64,000 bases of DNA from Chrysomallon squamiferum (GCA_012295275.1 CM022671.1:6546227-6610226); one strand, 5' to 3'. Positions 37,088 through 50,860 are shown, counted from the first letter of the stretch. Translations and numbers: made by a program. Notes: generated by a model from the letters alone, not told the origin.

Positions 37088-38619
37088 GTAATAATTCTAG
37101 CAGTAAATAAATAAATAATTTACATTCTAATGACCATTTGGCAGTTTCATTTCCAAAATCCTTAATTTCTCCATTTTCATCTCTAAGTGTGTCCATCTTT
37201 GCAATAAAGTCATCTGCAACTTCCAAAACTAAAGGGAGATAAGCACTGACTTCTTTTGGTCTCAACATCATCTGTTGAACTGAGGTTCTCAGCCTATACC
37301 ATTCTTCCCCATTCCTGTTAATAACACATAACAAGAGTTCAGACAAATTAGAAAGTACTCTGAAAATGTTCATTTAAACATTATTCTTATTATTCTAAAT
37401 CCTCTCAATTACAAACATAAAATATTACCACAAAAATACATGTATAAACCACATTAAAACCCATAAGATTTAATAAATATGTGCTTAGATAAATTTGTAC
37501 AAACATAAAGCACACACACACATACACATATTCATTAAAATAAACAAACACGATACATATATATTATATAAACACTTATTCTGATAATGGAAAGAATACA
37601 ATTTTTATATGATATTAATTTCAACAAATATGATGCATTTACAAAGTTTATAATTATAGAAAATCACATTGCTTAACATTATCAGATGGAATGATTTCTG
37701 AATGAATGAATATTATATTTTAATACAAAGATTTAACTGGTGACAACCATAGTTTGTATGCAGTGAAAAGAGAAGAAACATGCTTAGGTCATTACATTTG
37801 TATTGTTACCAACCAAAAATTTAAAACAAATTTACAGACTTAAAGGTTCGCGAAGGAAGATAGCGGGTTTTCAATGATAGGGTCAAGTAGTACAGTACAG
37901 TTCAGATGAATTCAAGAAGGCCACAGAGAAAAGGTATGACTGCATACTTGAAAAGACCCTGTAGATAAAACCACTTACATGTTTCCCAAGCCTGGAGACA
38001 TTTTTCTCAACTTGCGATAAAACTGAGCAGTTTCTAGAAGAGGTTTCAAGTGTGGAGTTTTTCCTTCGTGCTGATATACAACTCTGATATAGTCTGGGTC
38101 AAACAAGTGTACACTAGTCTCCCCAACAAACGTTTCTTTAACAATGTTCCCGTATTTGTTGTGCATTTCCAACAAGGCATCTTGAAGTCTGTCAATATTT
38201 TTGAAGCGACCTAAAAGAAGAATAAAGTTCTAATATGCAGTTGTTGTTCTATGTCACCTAGCACACAGCTGTTCACTATTTGTTTTTAATAATAAAAGTA
38301 TGATACAACTTTCTCGTAACTGATTATCAAACATATTTATGATAAGGCATACATAAATGATTTGTTGATGCCAACATTTGCAGGTATTGTTGTTTTGTAT
38401 AAAAATTATATTACAGAAAATATGAGTTGTTATTAAAAATATAGACATGGTATCTTGTTAGATATTACTCATATTATTCTATAATACAGCATAACTAGAA
38501 TATATTTCTATGAGAGATATCTATGAAAACAAAGATGCATTAACAATTTCATTCCCATCTAGAATCATACAAGTATATGGATCAGGTAATGAAATGAAAA
38601 GATCACTGACATGTTTTAA

Positions 38620-38663
<44 letters not shown>

Positions 38664-39220
38664 ACACATTGACTGTAATGTTCCTTTTTTCAGTTAGCAG
38701 CAACTTGAAAAAGTAATCTTCTATATAATATAATACTAATAGCGTATTATAAATTTTCCCACTTTTGCAGAAAATGTCTTATATATATATATATATATAT
38801 ATAAAACCAACATAATAAAAAACATAACAATAAGCTAAATGAAATACTAATAGTAATAGTAATAGCGTAATTTAAATTTTCACACTTTTGCAGAAAAATT
38901 TAAATATATATATATAAACAACATAATGAAAAATCTAACAATAAGCAAAATGAAATGCAGGATGAAATTACATTATTGTCGATATATTTATTATTTAGAA
39001 CAAGCCGAATTTACTAACCAAATCTATATTCAAAGTAAGTGCCTAAGTAAGGTAAACCCTTTGGCCCAGGAATATCTGAAAATGGTCTAGCTCTCTTATA
39101 ACCATGTAAATCGGTGTCCACAGATTCTGCTATTATACTTAACATCCGATGTGACCTGCAGAATAAATCATGATTTTTGCATAAAATACGAGTGATTACT
39201 GGATATTTCACTCTAAGCAT
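32788..39220 (-). CDS. Mitochondrial-clan cytochrome P450
   Basis: Haem monooxygenase of the mitochondrial clan (vertebrate relatives CYP24/CYP27); substrate unknown. The predicted exons are 39220-39019, 38210-37979, 37314-37124, 36366-36171, 35903-35729, 34705-34539, 33943-33865, 33386-33227 and 32939-32788. Phases agree throughout and the product is about 517 residues, normal for the clan. The N-terminus (MLRVKYPVITRILCKNHDLF) is basic and suits mitochondrial import. Then come DIPGPKGLPYLG, the helix I stretch SLFADGLRTT (about 324-333), KETFR with the ExxR pair, FLPERW, and the haem loop FGHGVRMCAGRRFAE with ligand Cys466. Two oddities: the donor after 36171 is AG|GCAAGT, and the exon at 33386 has no AG before it, only poly(T) then ACACAT. 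The start ATG at 39220 was chosen because upstream ATGs are out of frame. Confidence 0.9.
33113..33180 (-). mobile_element. Possible tRNA-derived SINE remnant
   Basis: On the minus strand, GGTTCAGTTCTCC resembles a tRNA B box and lies downstream of TAACATACTTGTTGTAG. It sits in the last P450 intron. It is diverged, and the call rests mainly on similarity of layout to the copy at 30905-30985. Confidence 0.3.
33387..33409. repeat. 23-base homopolymer at a P450 splice junction
   Basis: Poly(A) on the plus strand, poly(T) in the transcript, directly beside the exon ending at 33386. It acts as a polypyrimidine tract but no AG follows it before coding sequence resumes. Confidence 0.85.
33752..33800. 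repeat. TTTA tetranucleotide tract
   Basis: About eleven TTTA units followed by a T run lie in the P450 intron between the exons at 33943-33865 and 33386-33227. Confidence 0.85.
34802..35520 (+). mobile_element. Pogo/Tigger-like DNA transposon, internally deleted
   Basis: The element is 719 bp, flanked by TA on both sides (34800-34801 and 35521-35522). The ends are imperfect inverted repeats: CAATGGTACCGTAACTTACG on the left and CGGTGGTACCTTGACTTATG on the complement of the right. A short frame at about 35094-35248 encodes MMSIELKFEFIEKH then VVDLASQYKNSASKICTILK. This is the N-terminal helix-turn-helix of Tigger/pogo (CENP-B-like) transposases, and it ends at a stop. The rest of the DNA-binding domain and the DDE catalytic domain are missing, so the element is non-autonomous. 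It sits in the P450 intron between the exons at 35903-35729 and 34705-34539, opposite to the gene. Confidence 0.85.
35521..35650. repeat. AAT/AAC microsatellite next to the Tigger-like element
   Basis: (AAT)n at about 35521-35577 grades into AAT/AAC units. It starts at the right edge of the transposon, which overlaps the TA target site, so the element probably inserted into an existing AAT tract. Its antisense frame is poly-Leu/Tyr and is not a gene. Confidence 0.85.
37010..37110. repeat. AAT microsatellite beside a P450 exon
   Basis: (AAT)n at about 37031-37088 lies about 15 bases past the donor of the exon at 37314-37124. The frame that runs from the exon into it encodes poly-leucine, an artefact of reading through the donor. 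Confidence 0.85.
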
Positions 39221-39934
39221 TTCGAACAAATAAAAACATTTTGTGTTTTTAGTTAGAGTTATCTTCCTTCTTTTATTATTATTATTTTTTAAATTATAAC
39301 GTGATTGAAGAGTTGCATCCCTTAGCTGAAACAGAACGGCAAAATAACCGGAGGGGTGTATGGGGAAGGGGGAAATATTGCAGCAAACTATTGATTGAAA
39401 GAATGTGCATTATTTCTATCATTTAATAAACATGTCAGAGCTTTAGAACAAACTCGTGTCTCCTTTTAAATGAGGTTTTGAACGTGATATCCGTTCTCAA
39501 AATATGTTATACTTTCTAAACTACAGACAGTGACCGTGACACGTTTTTGTCATAATACCAAACGGCATCAAATGATCAATATGACAAATCTGTCGTACAC
39601 TAAACTTTTCTTTCAATCATTTTGACAAGGCTGAACAACAAAACGAGGGCAGGAGAATAAAAGTGAAATGGTATTTTACATTGATAGACACGCTTTCGGT
39701 GTAAAAAAAAAAAAAAAAAAAAATAATGATGATGATAATGATAATAATGATAATAAATTTTGCTCTAACTTGTTAATTATGGACTGACTGATGTGGATTT
39801 ATTTTGTTACTGTAATAAGTGTAACACTTAAGGACACGTATAAGTTTATTTTTGATATTCGTAAGCCTAGGTTACTTATAATAAGTTACCTAAGTCTCGT
39901 AGGAATTCGACTGACTTTAATTTTTTATATTTGT

Positions 39935-40001
<67 letters not shown>

Positions 40002-40244
40002 TTGCAGATAGCTACTACAACAATAACAATTTAAATTAAAATCAATATTCGATTAAAATGATTGATTTAAATATACATATATTATTAGATGCTACTACTA
40101 ATATTACTAACACTACTACTACTACTGCAACTACAACTACTGCTACTACTACTACTATCACTACTACCACTAATAATAATAATAATAATAATAACACTCA
40201 TTACTAAAATTAAATTTAAACGATAATTTCGTCAGTTTCTACTA

Positions 40245-40310
<66 letters not shown>

Positions 40311-40754
40311 CTGTCATTTATTGCTCTCTCTCATAATTTTCTTTTATGTTAAATGAATTTGTTCCAACCGAAAGCAAAAGTGAATCAATACTTGACTGAA
40401 CATCATTTATCACAGCTTGTTTCCTGGATAGTAATTCTTTCCCAAAATTCATAGAGTGTCTCATTGTATTCTTCCGCACATTCTAATTATATCAACAGTG
40501 ATGTATTAAAATCACGCAGTTCATAAAACATAATGTAGTTATTAATTTTCAGTTTGTTTTTACATTCTCTCCATATCTACAGCATAAAACATGAAGTTCA
40601 GTTAAATATCAGTTAATAATACGATGGAATGTACGTCGCCGCGCATTAATTGTATACAATGGAGTGGTTCGTCGGAAATTGGGGGAGAAGAAATGCCATC
40701 TTTCCTTGTTTTAGGGTTGTTTTCTGCATTATGATTTAATTATAATTATCAGCC
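39221..40754. promoter_or_regulatory. Divergent intergenic region between the P450 and ZDHHC5/8
   Basis: The two genes point away from each other, so both promoters should lie in these 1.5 kb. I see no convincing TATA box. The middle holds two long (ATT)n tracts (about 39939-40001 and 40246-40310), an ACT/ACN triplet stretch near 40110-40170 and an AAT tract between. Bases 40620-40700 are richer in CG and may mark the ZDHHC 5' end. Confidence 0.45.
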
Positions 40755-43700
40755 ATGTCTAGGTGCGAGTGTTCGACCCGAATCATACCCGCCACCTGTG
40801 CTTGGGGTCTTATAATAAGCTGCACCGCCTTGTACTTTGTGTTTATGTAAGTTTGACAATATGATTTTTAATTTTTAATTTTTTTTCTTCCCCCATCATT
40901 GAACCGGGTTTTATGATGGAATGTCACTAGTATAACTAGTTGTTTATGAATGCACGATACATTGTTATTGTATAAAAAACATGGACCAAGATACTTTTTT
41001 TTAAAATCAGACATAATATGTTGTTCATAGTTAGTATCTCTAAATTATACCAGACACAAATAATCAACCAATTTAGTAAAATCGTATAAATATAATCGTT
41101 CGCTTGATGATCAGTGTTGTCGAAATCATAACATTAATGATTAAGTTAACAGGATCTCATAGAGTTGTTACCTCATGCAGTCCATTAAGCCTAAAAATGG
41201 AGATTTTATTATTTGTATAATCTTAGTTTCTACAATGGATTAAACCAGGATCATCATAGTCATGATAATGTAATTAACAAGTGTTTATTTTTTAAAATAT
41301 TACACTGACAGTTTAGCTTGATGATGGGACTTGGAATCAGGAAGACACTGATTCTGTCTGAAATGTCAGTAGTCATAATTGTTTTAGCCAGATGCTAGCA
41401 GCTAAAAGTAACCAAAAGGCAAAAAAACCCACAAGATTTTGAGAAACTAGTAATTAATTTTATGCTGCTATCAGATATTGCAGTCACTGAAATGCATTTC
41501 CTGTTGAATTCTCTTGTGTGTTATTTGTATAGTTATAGAACTGCCAAGTGAAATCTTTTGTTCTGGATTAATTTAGGATACATGTTTATAAATTAAACAA
41601 CAGTTTAATAAAAAAATATCTAAAGGAGTGCTTATTTTTGTTGGTTTTCATATTTTTCACAATCTTATAGAGGAATTGATACTGGAAAAATTGATGAAAT
41701 TGTTTTTATTAATTTTTTTTTTTTTTTCCATATATTTGTTGTATGCGTTTGTAATCATTATTTATTCCTCTCTCTGATAGGTGAAGTCTCATCACTGTTT
41801 ATGTTGAAAATTTAAAAATATATAATGTAATTACCTGGTTTGTGTTAACTACTTGGTATCATTGTTTAACAGGTGTTTTATTTTTTTTTAAAGATAAAGA
41901 TAGCATGCGTATGTTAACTGTATTCATGACTAAGGAATTCTTTGTTACAGATAATTGTTATTCTGAACATTTCATAAACACCACAAAAGAACCAACAAAA
42001 AACAGCAACATCGATACTGGTGTTTAAACTTGAAGCTATAAGTAGTGAGAGCGTTTTGTAATGGCTTGATTTTAAAGTGATCTCAGAACTGAATAAAGAG
42101 CAGCATCTTTTCCTCATAATCAGTTCCTAATTATAACTGATTTATCCTGAGTTATTGTATCTAATTTAATGTGCTTTCTTTTCAGTATGGCTGTGATGCT
42201 TTTCTAAAAACCAGTGATCTCTGTATGACCATTAGCTGTTCAGTAATTTTGTTTTTGGTATCTAATGTATTATATGTTTGTCAACACCTTTAATAATAAA
42301 TGTCACTGGAAGAACCCTTTACTAGTATGACATTATGAATTTAAGATGCAAAGTAAATTTTCCTTAAACAGAACTCAAGGAAATTACAGTATCCCTATTT
42401 GAAAATTATCTCCATTTGTTTTTATCTTGAAGACCAAAATACACTATAAAATAAAAATGTTCTGTATTTAAAAAAAATAAGATATTTATATTTGTTGCAT
42501 AATTTTTTCACCCAGTTATTTCATGCATTAGTTCTCAGCATTTTATGAAAATTATTTTTTATTAAAAGGTTAAAGATTAAAAACAGCAGTATTATTTTTC
42601 TGTCTGTAAATCAAACCAGATAGTTTTTATTTCATGCCTCAGAACTTTCTGAATCATTTACTTTGTCTTAGTTGTAATTAAATAAAGCTTTGTTAGATCA
42701 TTACCAGTTGAAGTCTAATTAAAAATATTATTTTGATTTGTGGAATATTAAAAAAAAGAAGAAAAAAAAACAATTCCATACCCTATATTTTATGCTGTTA
42801 AGTTTATTTTTGAAATAGTACATAGCTTCAAACCTGACAGATTTTATACATAACCCCTTTTCTCCATTTACAATGATTATGAGAAAAATGACATCAAAGA
42901 TTTTAACTGATAATATTAATATTTTTGAGGAGTATATAAAATGGCAGCATGGTCATACACATGTGAAAGTATGCTTTATCAAAACTGACAGCGAGATGTG
43001 TTATGTTTTCTCACATCATCATATCTAACAATGCAGTGTCATAACCCCTTAATACAACACTTTTAATTTAATTAAATTATATTATTATTTTTATTTTTTT
43101 ATGTCTATGTTAACATACAGTTTAAACTTTTTAAACTTTAATATTAATGCCTATGCTTTTTCTAGATGTGTAATATTTTGGTTAATTGTATTTGAAACTT
43201 TGTACAATAATTTGTAATTTGGCATTTAATTTATTCATTAAATACAAAATGAATAAAGCATTTAAATTTGTATTCGTTTCTGTTTCCATTGTTCATGTTA
43301 ATAAAAAAAATGCATTCCTTTCAGATCATTTACAAGAAAAACAATGTATGAGTTTGGTAATGTTGTTTATATAAACAACAGTTTAAAAATGTTTTTGTTT
43401 TTATTTTATTTTTTTATAAATAGAACTGCTTAGAAAATGTCACCCAGTCTGATTGAAACAAAATGATTATGTATGGGTTACTAGAAATATTGATTCACAT
43501 GTTTGTTTTTATTGCATAATCTTGAATGAAGAAGAACTTTAAAATTTGCTATTATTTCTTTAAGTTGAAAATAATCATTTTTAATTTTTTATAACTGTTT
43601 TATTATTACTATTTAATTTTTTAAGTTATTGTAAATATCAATAATAGTTTAATTTATTTTTCAGATCACGATACCTGCTGTTTGCTTATAGTGTTGCATT

Positions 43701-46700
43701 TCCTCTATACCAGGGAGTTATAACAATATTTATGCTTGCTAACTTGTTTCTAGCAACATTCATGGATCCAGGCATCTATCCTAGAGGTCAGAGTAATTTA
43801 AATTTCATTTTCTTTTTTCATTAATTAATAAGTTTATACCATTAAATTATTTGTTGTTCTTGTTGTTACTATTAATGCAATTAAGAGAACTGTTCTTTTC
43901 ATTTTCTTTTTTCTTTCTTTGTTAAATGTCTTTGTGTTTTTAATTCAGTTGTTTGTTATTGTTTGATTAAATCAAACCAGTCAGTAAATTTAGACTAAAT
44001 AGTTTAATGGGGTTTTTTAATCTATTATTTAACAAAGTGAACTGATTCATTACTTGTTACAAACTAACAGTGTTAATCAAAAAATAAATATGGCTTTCAT
44101 ATCTAGAGTCATCATTTGACACGTAATAAGTATTAATAGTAAAACAGGGAAAAATACATATTCTACTGATCAAGTTAATATACATAGTATTAATTTGCTA
44201 TAACTTCATCCTTGGTCTAAGGTGGAAAAAAAGAGTAATTTTTAGGAACAGTTGATTGTTTCATCTTGCAGCTCATGAAGATGAACAGAAAGATGATGAT
44301 TTTCGAGCACCTCTTTACAAAAATGTTGAAATTAAGGGAATCACAGTACGGATGAAATGGTGTACGACATGTCAGTTCTACAGACCCCCTAGATGTTCTC
44401 ATTGTAGTGTGTGTAACACATGTATAGAGGTACAACTTCTTTCTTCACCTACTTTTGTTCCATTTTATTTAAACATTTTTATTGTTATTATTATTAGTTT
44501 TATTTTTTGTCTTTCTTCTTTCACAGAGGTATAGTCCTTTGTGCAGTGCATTTTATTTTATTACTGTTTTGGTAGGCGATTATTAAATTGTTATTGTAAA
44601 TGGTTTTTAGATCAAAATATAAATTATTATAAGGGAAAGTGTTTTGTTTCTAATCTAATTATAAACACTGAATTAGGTTCAGGACTAAAATCAGATGATG
44701 GTGGAAATTGTTAATGCTAAACAGAAATTAGAAAGTTTTATCTGTTTTCAGTGATTAAGAAAATACTGAGCACAAACTGTATTTTATTTTATTTTTCCAA
44801 AAACTTTCACTGTAATTTCTGTTTCAGACCTTCGATCATCATTGTCCATGGCTCAACAACTGTATAGGAAGGAGGAACTATCGTTACTTTTTTCTCTTTT
44901 TGTGTACTCTACTAATACATAAACTTAGTATATTTTCTCACTGTGTCATCTATATGTTGGATCACAAAGAAAAAATAGGAGATGTTGGAACCATAATTTC
45001 GTATCCTTTTTCACAATTCACGTTAATGCCTGATTTTTTACTTCTTATAGTTTTTGAATTTTTTACTTAAAACAAAATTTTAAATTTAAATTTCCTAATT
45101 AATATTTCATTCAGTTTCATTACTTACAGTTTGTTTAAATTAATGCCAAGAAAATCACATTCATCCGATGAGAAAAAGATAATTTCAACATGATTTGAAA
45201 ATAACTAAAATCTACATCCCAAAGAGATCTGGGTTTTTTTTTTTTTTTTTTCTCTCTCTTCAATTCACTAAATATTATTTTGTAAAGAAGTATTATAAAC
45301 TTTAATCATAATTACATACAGCTTTTGGATGTTTGTTTTGTTTTGTTTATATTTTTTTTTAACCTTACTCAGTGTGACAGTGTCTACATTAAGTCAGAAA
45401 GCTTTATTTTTTTATTTTTTTGGTTAATGCTTTTCAGACTAGTTTCTTTAACAAAGCACAGTATAATTCTAATGTGTATAATAGGTTTGTTGTTAATACC
45501 AGTTGCTGGGCTCTCAGGATTCCACATAGTGCTTGTGTCCAGAGGAAGAACAACCAATGAACAGGTGTGTAGAAAGCATTTTTTTAAAAATTTAAATATA
45601 GAGGGACAGCGCTACATAATTTCAAACGTTTGTCAGCAACAAATAAGTGACAATGTTTCAGTTAATGTCATTTTCAGTGAGTTAAAAGCAGTGTGTGAAC
45701 ACCATGATAGTAATTGTCATTGTTTTTTTTTTTCATTGTATATTTATTTTATTGTTTATACTGTACAGTATGTTAATTATTAACATTCCTTATTCTTTGT
45801 AGTTACACTACAGTATATTTATATTAAGGTAATTAAATGGTGAAAATATTGTCTGGAACATAGCTACATTATTTATATTAATTCCCTTTCATATGTCCCT
45901 TTCACTGTTTTTCATGTTTTCATGGTAAGCATTGACAACATGTATATGTGCAATAAAAATTCAGATTAATCTTTTTTCACAAAGAAGAAAAAATGCAGTT
46001 GTTAATTGTTACCATGTATAATAAGTTTGACATCACTTCTTATAGTTTTGAATTTACTTTCTTGCATGAGATCTGATATTTTTGTAGATGAAATTCAAAT
46101 CTGATGTGTTGTTCTATTTCAGGTCACAGGAAAATTTAAAGGTGGACATAATCCATTTTCTCGAGGATGTAGATTAAACTGTGCATATGCACTTTGTGGT
46201 CCCCAGTGGCCCAAGTAAGTAATACATCTTGTTTCAAATCTTTTATAGCTTAAAGAAAATACTTTAAATAATCAGTTTTTACAAAACTTGTTGGGTAGTT
46301 TTTTCTTCAGTTTTACTGTTAGATCATTTTAAAGTTTTCATTACCAAATGATTCATTTCAGGTTAGTGTCATACATTCCAAAAACAAGAACAATACAGAT
46401 AGATTCATCGAGAGTAACGTACATTGCTGCAGATAAAGATGTCAAGTTGTACAGAGAAACAAACTCTAATGGTATTCAGGCAACAAGCAGTAAACCCAGC
46501 AATACCACTGTGAGTAGCTTTTTATGTATCAAACTTCTTAGATAACACATCTAGAAATTAACTATTTTGTACATATTTTTATTTCATTTATTTGTTTGTT
46601 TATTTATTTATTTATTTTTATAAATAGCTTTTGTATCTGTTTGGTTGTAACATGTTTGTTATTTCTGTTATTTATTTTTAATTTGAAAAAAAACAACAGA

Positions 46701-49700
46701 AAAGTGTAGAGGTTTACATTTTTATCTTTAAAATGTTTGTTAATGCAGACATCAGTATTTGATTTGTTGCTGTGTAATAGTCACAGTAAGAGTGTTGGCT
46801 GGAGGTGTATGGGATCAATCCTCAGTGCAATCCTTATTATTTCTTTTTGTTGAGTTTCACTCTAATAAAAGCCTATCTGTGTTTTCAACCTTTAATACAA
46901 AAATGTTTGGATTTCTTTTAAATAAACATACATTTATTGTATGATGTACATTTCCACTGACATTGTAAAAGTTTTTGAAACAGCTAGATTTTTGATGTAG
47001 GTAGAATATTTTAGTGGCATTTTTAAGATACTATTTTATTTAATTTAAACATATACATGATGGTTTTATTTTTTAAACAAAGTGTTTTTAGGGTCATTCT
47101 GTGATTGTGGTATTTTATTATTCTGTAAATGGATTGTGTCTTATAACACTTTCCAGCTCTCACATTCATTCACTGTCTTTTAAAATGCACATTTGTACCT
47201 GTATGTTACATACCCATGACTTATTTGTTTATTGTGTGAGAAACAAGCTAACATAGATAAAAAAATAATGCATGCCTTTTTATATGTCCACCTTTTAAAA
47301 AGTGGGCAGGAAGATTTTTTTTTTTTTTTTTCACTGCTGTTCCTGTTGTGATATATCTACAATTTTAATTAACAATTCAGGTGAAGAAGAATCTGTACAC
47401 ACGAGTGTGACTTCAATGGTGAACATTTCTTTTCCCCAAATCTTTCAAATTTCAGTTGTTTTTTTTTATTTCATATTTGTCACCATTTCGTAACTTTTGG
47501 AAATAATTTGAGCTTTTGACATTTTCAGAAGAAATTTGGTGTCTTACAAATCTATTTCAGATAACGAAACAGCAATTAACTGTATATGATCTTTCCTGAA
47601 TAGTTTCACTTGGAAGCAGATAGAGACAAAAAGCCACATAGTAATGTCACTGGTCAAACTTCGACATGGTTTTTTGCTATGTTTATAAAAAATGACCTAA
47701 TTATTTCTATGGTTACTTAACTCTCATTTTAAGCATTCAGTCCTCAGCTGTAAAGTAATAAATAAACATTTTTTTATTTTATTAAAACAGACTGTTCCTG
47801 AGATAGTCCTAAAGTATGAAACAATTCCTTTCAGAAAATTTAAAAAAAAAAAAAAATAATAATAATAATAATAAACAAAGAAAAAAACATTTCGAAAGTT
47901 TGAAATGTGCCAAATATATATTTTTTTAATTTTTGTTTTGTTACTGTTTAATTCCTAAATTTGTTTTGGAAGTTAAAAAAAAAAAAAAAAAAAGTTGTAT
48001 TTTTATTTACTTCTTTTTTTTATATATATTTTAAATGCATGCTGCTTTTATGTTCATACATAGTAAAATGATTGATCTGACAAATCCTATTTTAATTGTG
48101 GCCACTGTAATTTAAAAAAACTCACAGGAAACTGTTTAAAAGTACAAACTATTTTTATTCTGCATTATAACTTCTTCTTTACCTAACTTAAATTATAGGA
48201 TAAAATTAATTTATTATTGTTATCAAAGAAAATTTTAAACAAAAAAATGGATTTATATCACAACTTTAACACTAGTTAGCCCTTTACTTCTGCTAATTGT
48301 TGTTGACATTATTTTGTTCATTTTTATGGGTAAAATAGTTTAATGTTGATTATTTATTTTTATACTTTTTATTCTTCATTTTTGGCTTTTAATTTTGCTT
48401 TTTGCTGTTTAATGATTAATTTTTAAAGGTTTTTCTATATAGATACTACAGTCTTAGAATGACCCTGTTCAGCTTGAATGAATAAAATAATAATCATTAA
48501 AATTTAAAAATGTTAAATATTTAAATGCAAATTGTGTAATTTTAAAGTGTATGAATGTTTACTGAAATACAGTTTCAAGTGTTAGTTCAGGTTTAATTAA
48601 TAAAATGTCATATTTCTGTACTAATGTAAACAGCAGGAATACACTGAGGAAATTTTTTTAAAAATGTGTGTTTTACTTTTATTTGTAATGATTAAAAATA
48701 AATAGACTGGATATTTGTTTTCGCAGCTGCGGTATGCTGTTGACTGGGAAGATGACTACAAAGATTACAAGGGCAGCCAGTCCTTGGACTGTGAAGCATC
48801 TCCTCCACCAACTAGAAAGAAAAGTGATTCTTACACCAACCTGTTTGAAACCTCCCAGTCTCAGCCTGTGTCAGTTGGTGCCACGTTTCATGCAAATCAA
48901 ACAAACCACCTCAAGGATGGGTCTCCGCGAGCGAAGAACAGAAATTTGTATGAGAGGCCCGTCCACTGGTCACCCAGACACAAGCGAAGTCTTCTGCCAG
49001 ACCAAGCCAATAGCAACGATTGAGGATTCTAATCTTTCAGGTAAACCGTCACCAGTGACACCAATGACTCCAGTGATTCCAGCGTATGGAGATATCAACA
49101 GTCCTGTGTTGCAGCGTGGGATTCCAAAAGGATACCAGAAATATATGGAACGTCGTAATGTAGTGTCAAAACCAGTGTATACATACAATCATTCCAGAAC
49201 TCAGCAGAATGTGCCTATTATGTATTATAATGAAAATAACTGCAGTAATCAGACGGACACACGGACTGGGTATTCAAAAACTAACCACACAAATCAGTCC
49301 CCGACAGACACAAGTCCTTTATACCCTCAACACAGTCGCTCAAGGGAAGAACTGAATTCATACCATCCTAAGAGGGAGACAGAGAATCAGTCCAAGTATC
49401 AGGAGCCTGAAGGTCAGTACTCCAGGACTTCAAGGTGTGATAAGCCCAGTCCACAGACAAACCAGCACAGAATTAGGACTGATCAGCCTACTGCATCTGG
49501 GCTCAATCAAGCAATGCCAAATTCCATAATTGGTGCTATAAAACAGGATGAGGATTACACGGCGCCAAAGCGGCCGTTGTCGTTTGTTCGTGCTCTAGAA
49601 GTGAGTCAGACAGTGGATCAGCAGAAACGAGCACAAGCTCAGCGGTTGACAGACTCGCGTCAACAGCGAAATGAAAATAGCCAGAGTATATACGATTCCT

Positions 49701-49720
49701 CGTATGAAGTGTCTGTGTGA
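40755..49720 (+). CDS. ZDHHC5/8: Palmitoyltransferase ZDHHC5/8, with an apparent frameshift in the last exon
   Basis: DHHC S-acyltransferase that palmitoylates membrane proteins. The predicted exons are 40755-40846, 43665-43786, 44272-44429, 44828-45000, 45438-45564, 46123-46214, 46362-46509 and 48727-49720. The core matches ZDHHC5/8 closely: [30 protein letters not shown], a Cys-rich zinc region, DHHC at 127-130, RGRTTNEQ (TTxE motif), [16 protein letters not shown]. There are four membrane segments, the first at about 11-31. The long tail ends YEVSV, close to YEISV in human ZDHHC5 and a class II PDZ ligand. In the last exon the incoming frame stops at 49021-49023, while the frame that reaches the YEVSV end is shifted by one base. 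The switch must lie between about 48734 and 49023. No good intron explains it, so I suspect an indel. Confidence 0.9.
40847..43664. other. First intron of ZDHHC5/8
   Basis: About 2.8 kb, AT-rich, with short poly(T) runs and no recognised exon, transposon or RNA. The open frames in it are short and low in complexity. Confidence 0.65.
46510..48726. other. Last intron of ZDHHC5/8
   Basis: About 2.2 kb of AT-rich sequence with poly(A) near 47842 and 47976, poly(T) near 47316, and a SINE-like fragment near 46.8 kb. No exon was recognised. It separates the catalytic part of the enzyme from the tail exon. Confidence 0.65.
46770..46845 (+). mobile_element. Possible tRNA-derived SINE remnant
   Basis: TAATAGTCACAGTAAGAG resembles a weak A box. 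GGGATCAATCCTCAG, about 35 bases on, resembles a B box. The piece is short and diverged and lies in the ZDHHC last intron. Confidence 0.35.
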
Positions 49721-50827
49721 GTGTGTGACACTTGTTGTACGTGTTGTTTACACTGTGATGTCTCAATACTTGTTTTTTTTTCATGCAGAAGTTCATTTGG
49801 ATGTGTCCAGTTTTGAAAAAAAATCAAACAAGTGTAAAATTAGTCATGCATGTTTTATGTTTGTTGCTACAGTAAATGGACTAAATGACCTTGCTACTGC
49901 TGTGAAAACTCAGGAAAATCTATTCTTCCTGGCTATTTTTTTAAACATCAGTGCTCCACCAGTCAAAGCTGTTTCATTCTTCGTATGGGTCTGTTTCACA
50001 TTCTGCTTGAAAGGTGACTAGAAAATAAAAATCTACTTAAATCCTAATTTTTGTTATAATTATTTGTTATTCCCACACAGTGTGACATAATGAAATCAGT
50101 AAATGATAATTTCAAGCCAACTGGGACCAGATTTGTTTCTGTGGAATTTCATGTTGAGCTTTGTTGGCTGCCTGTCTTAAGAGTTTGATTATTAACTGCA
50201 GTATAAATATAGTTCACGTTATGTTGAGTTTGCAAGTTAATTTATTTGAATAATGTTGACTGAAAACCTGTTGTAAAAACCATTGTGTTGTGTTTGTAGA
50301 TTGACTGTGATAAAGCCCTTGAACAATAGTTGTATTTTATTTTTCCCTTTCCAGATGAATGTATTTATTAACAGAAAATGTGAAATAATGAATATATATA
50401 ATTAACAAAGTTCTAAGCATATCAAATGTTTTCTCTCTTCAAGTAAATGTTTTAACAAGTGAGATCATTCAAATTTACTTCTTATAATCAGAGATAAATT
50501 TAAGTATCTAATCATAACAGTGTCATTGTACTTTGCAATGAAGGATTGAATTAGGACTTTTCTGTATTGAAGATTTGCAATAAGTGAAATGCGTTTATAA
50601 AAAAAAAATTTTTTTTTTTTTTTTTAAATTGGCCTGTAGTTATTTTTATTTTTATTATTGATGAAATTTGTTCAGATATGTAAAATATAAATAATTTGAA
50701 TAATGAATCTATTTGGTGGGTGATATTTATATTTGTCATCACCTTCAAAATCAATTCCCACTTTTTTAGAATACAAAAAGAAAGTGGGTTTAATCAATTG
50801 ATATTTTTCAGTTAGATGTATTTATTT

Positions 50828-50860
<33 letters not shown>

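Noticed and set aside
49671-50021. 116-codon frame overlapping the ZDHHC C-terminus
   Set aside because: Out of frame with the conserved YEVSV ending and not resembling a protein family.
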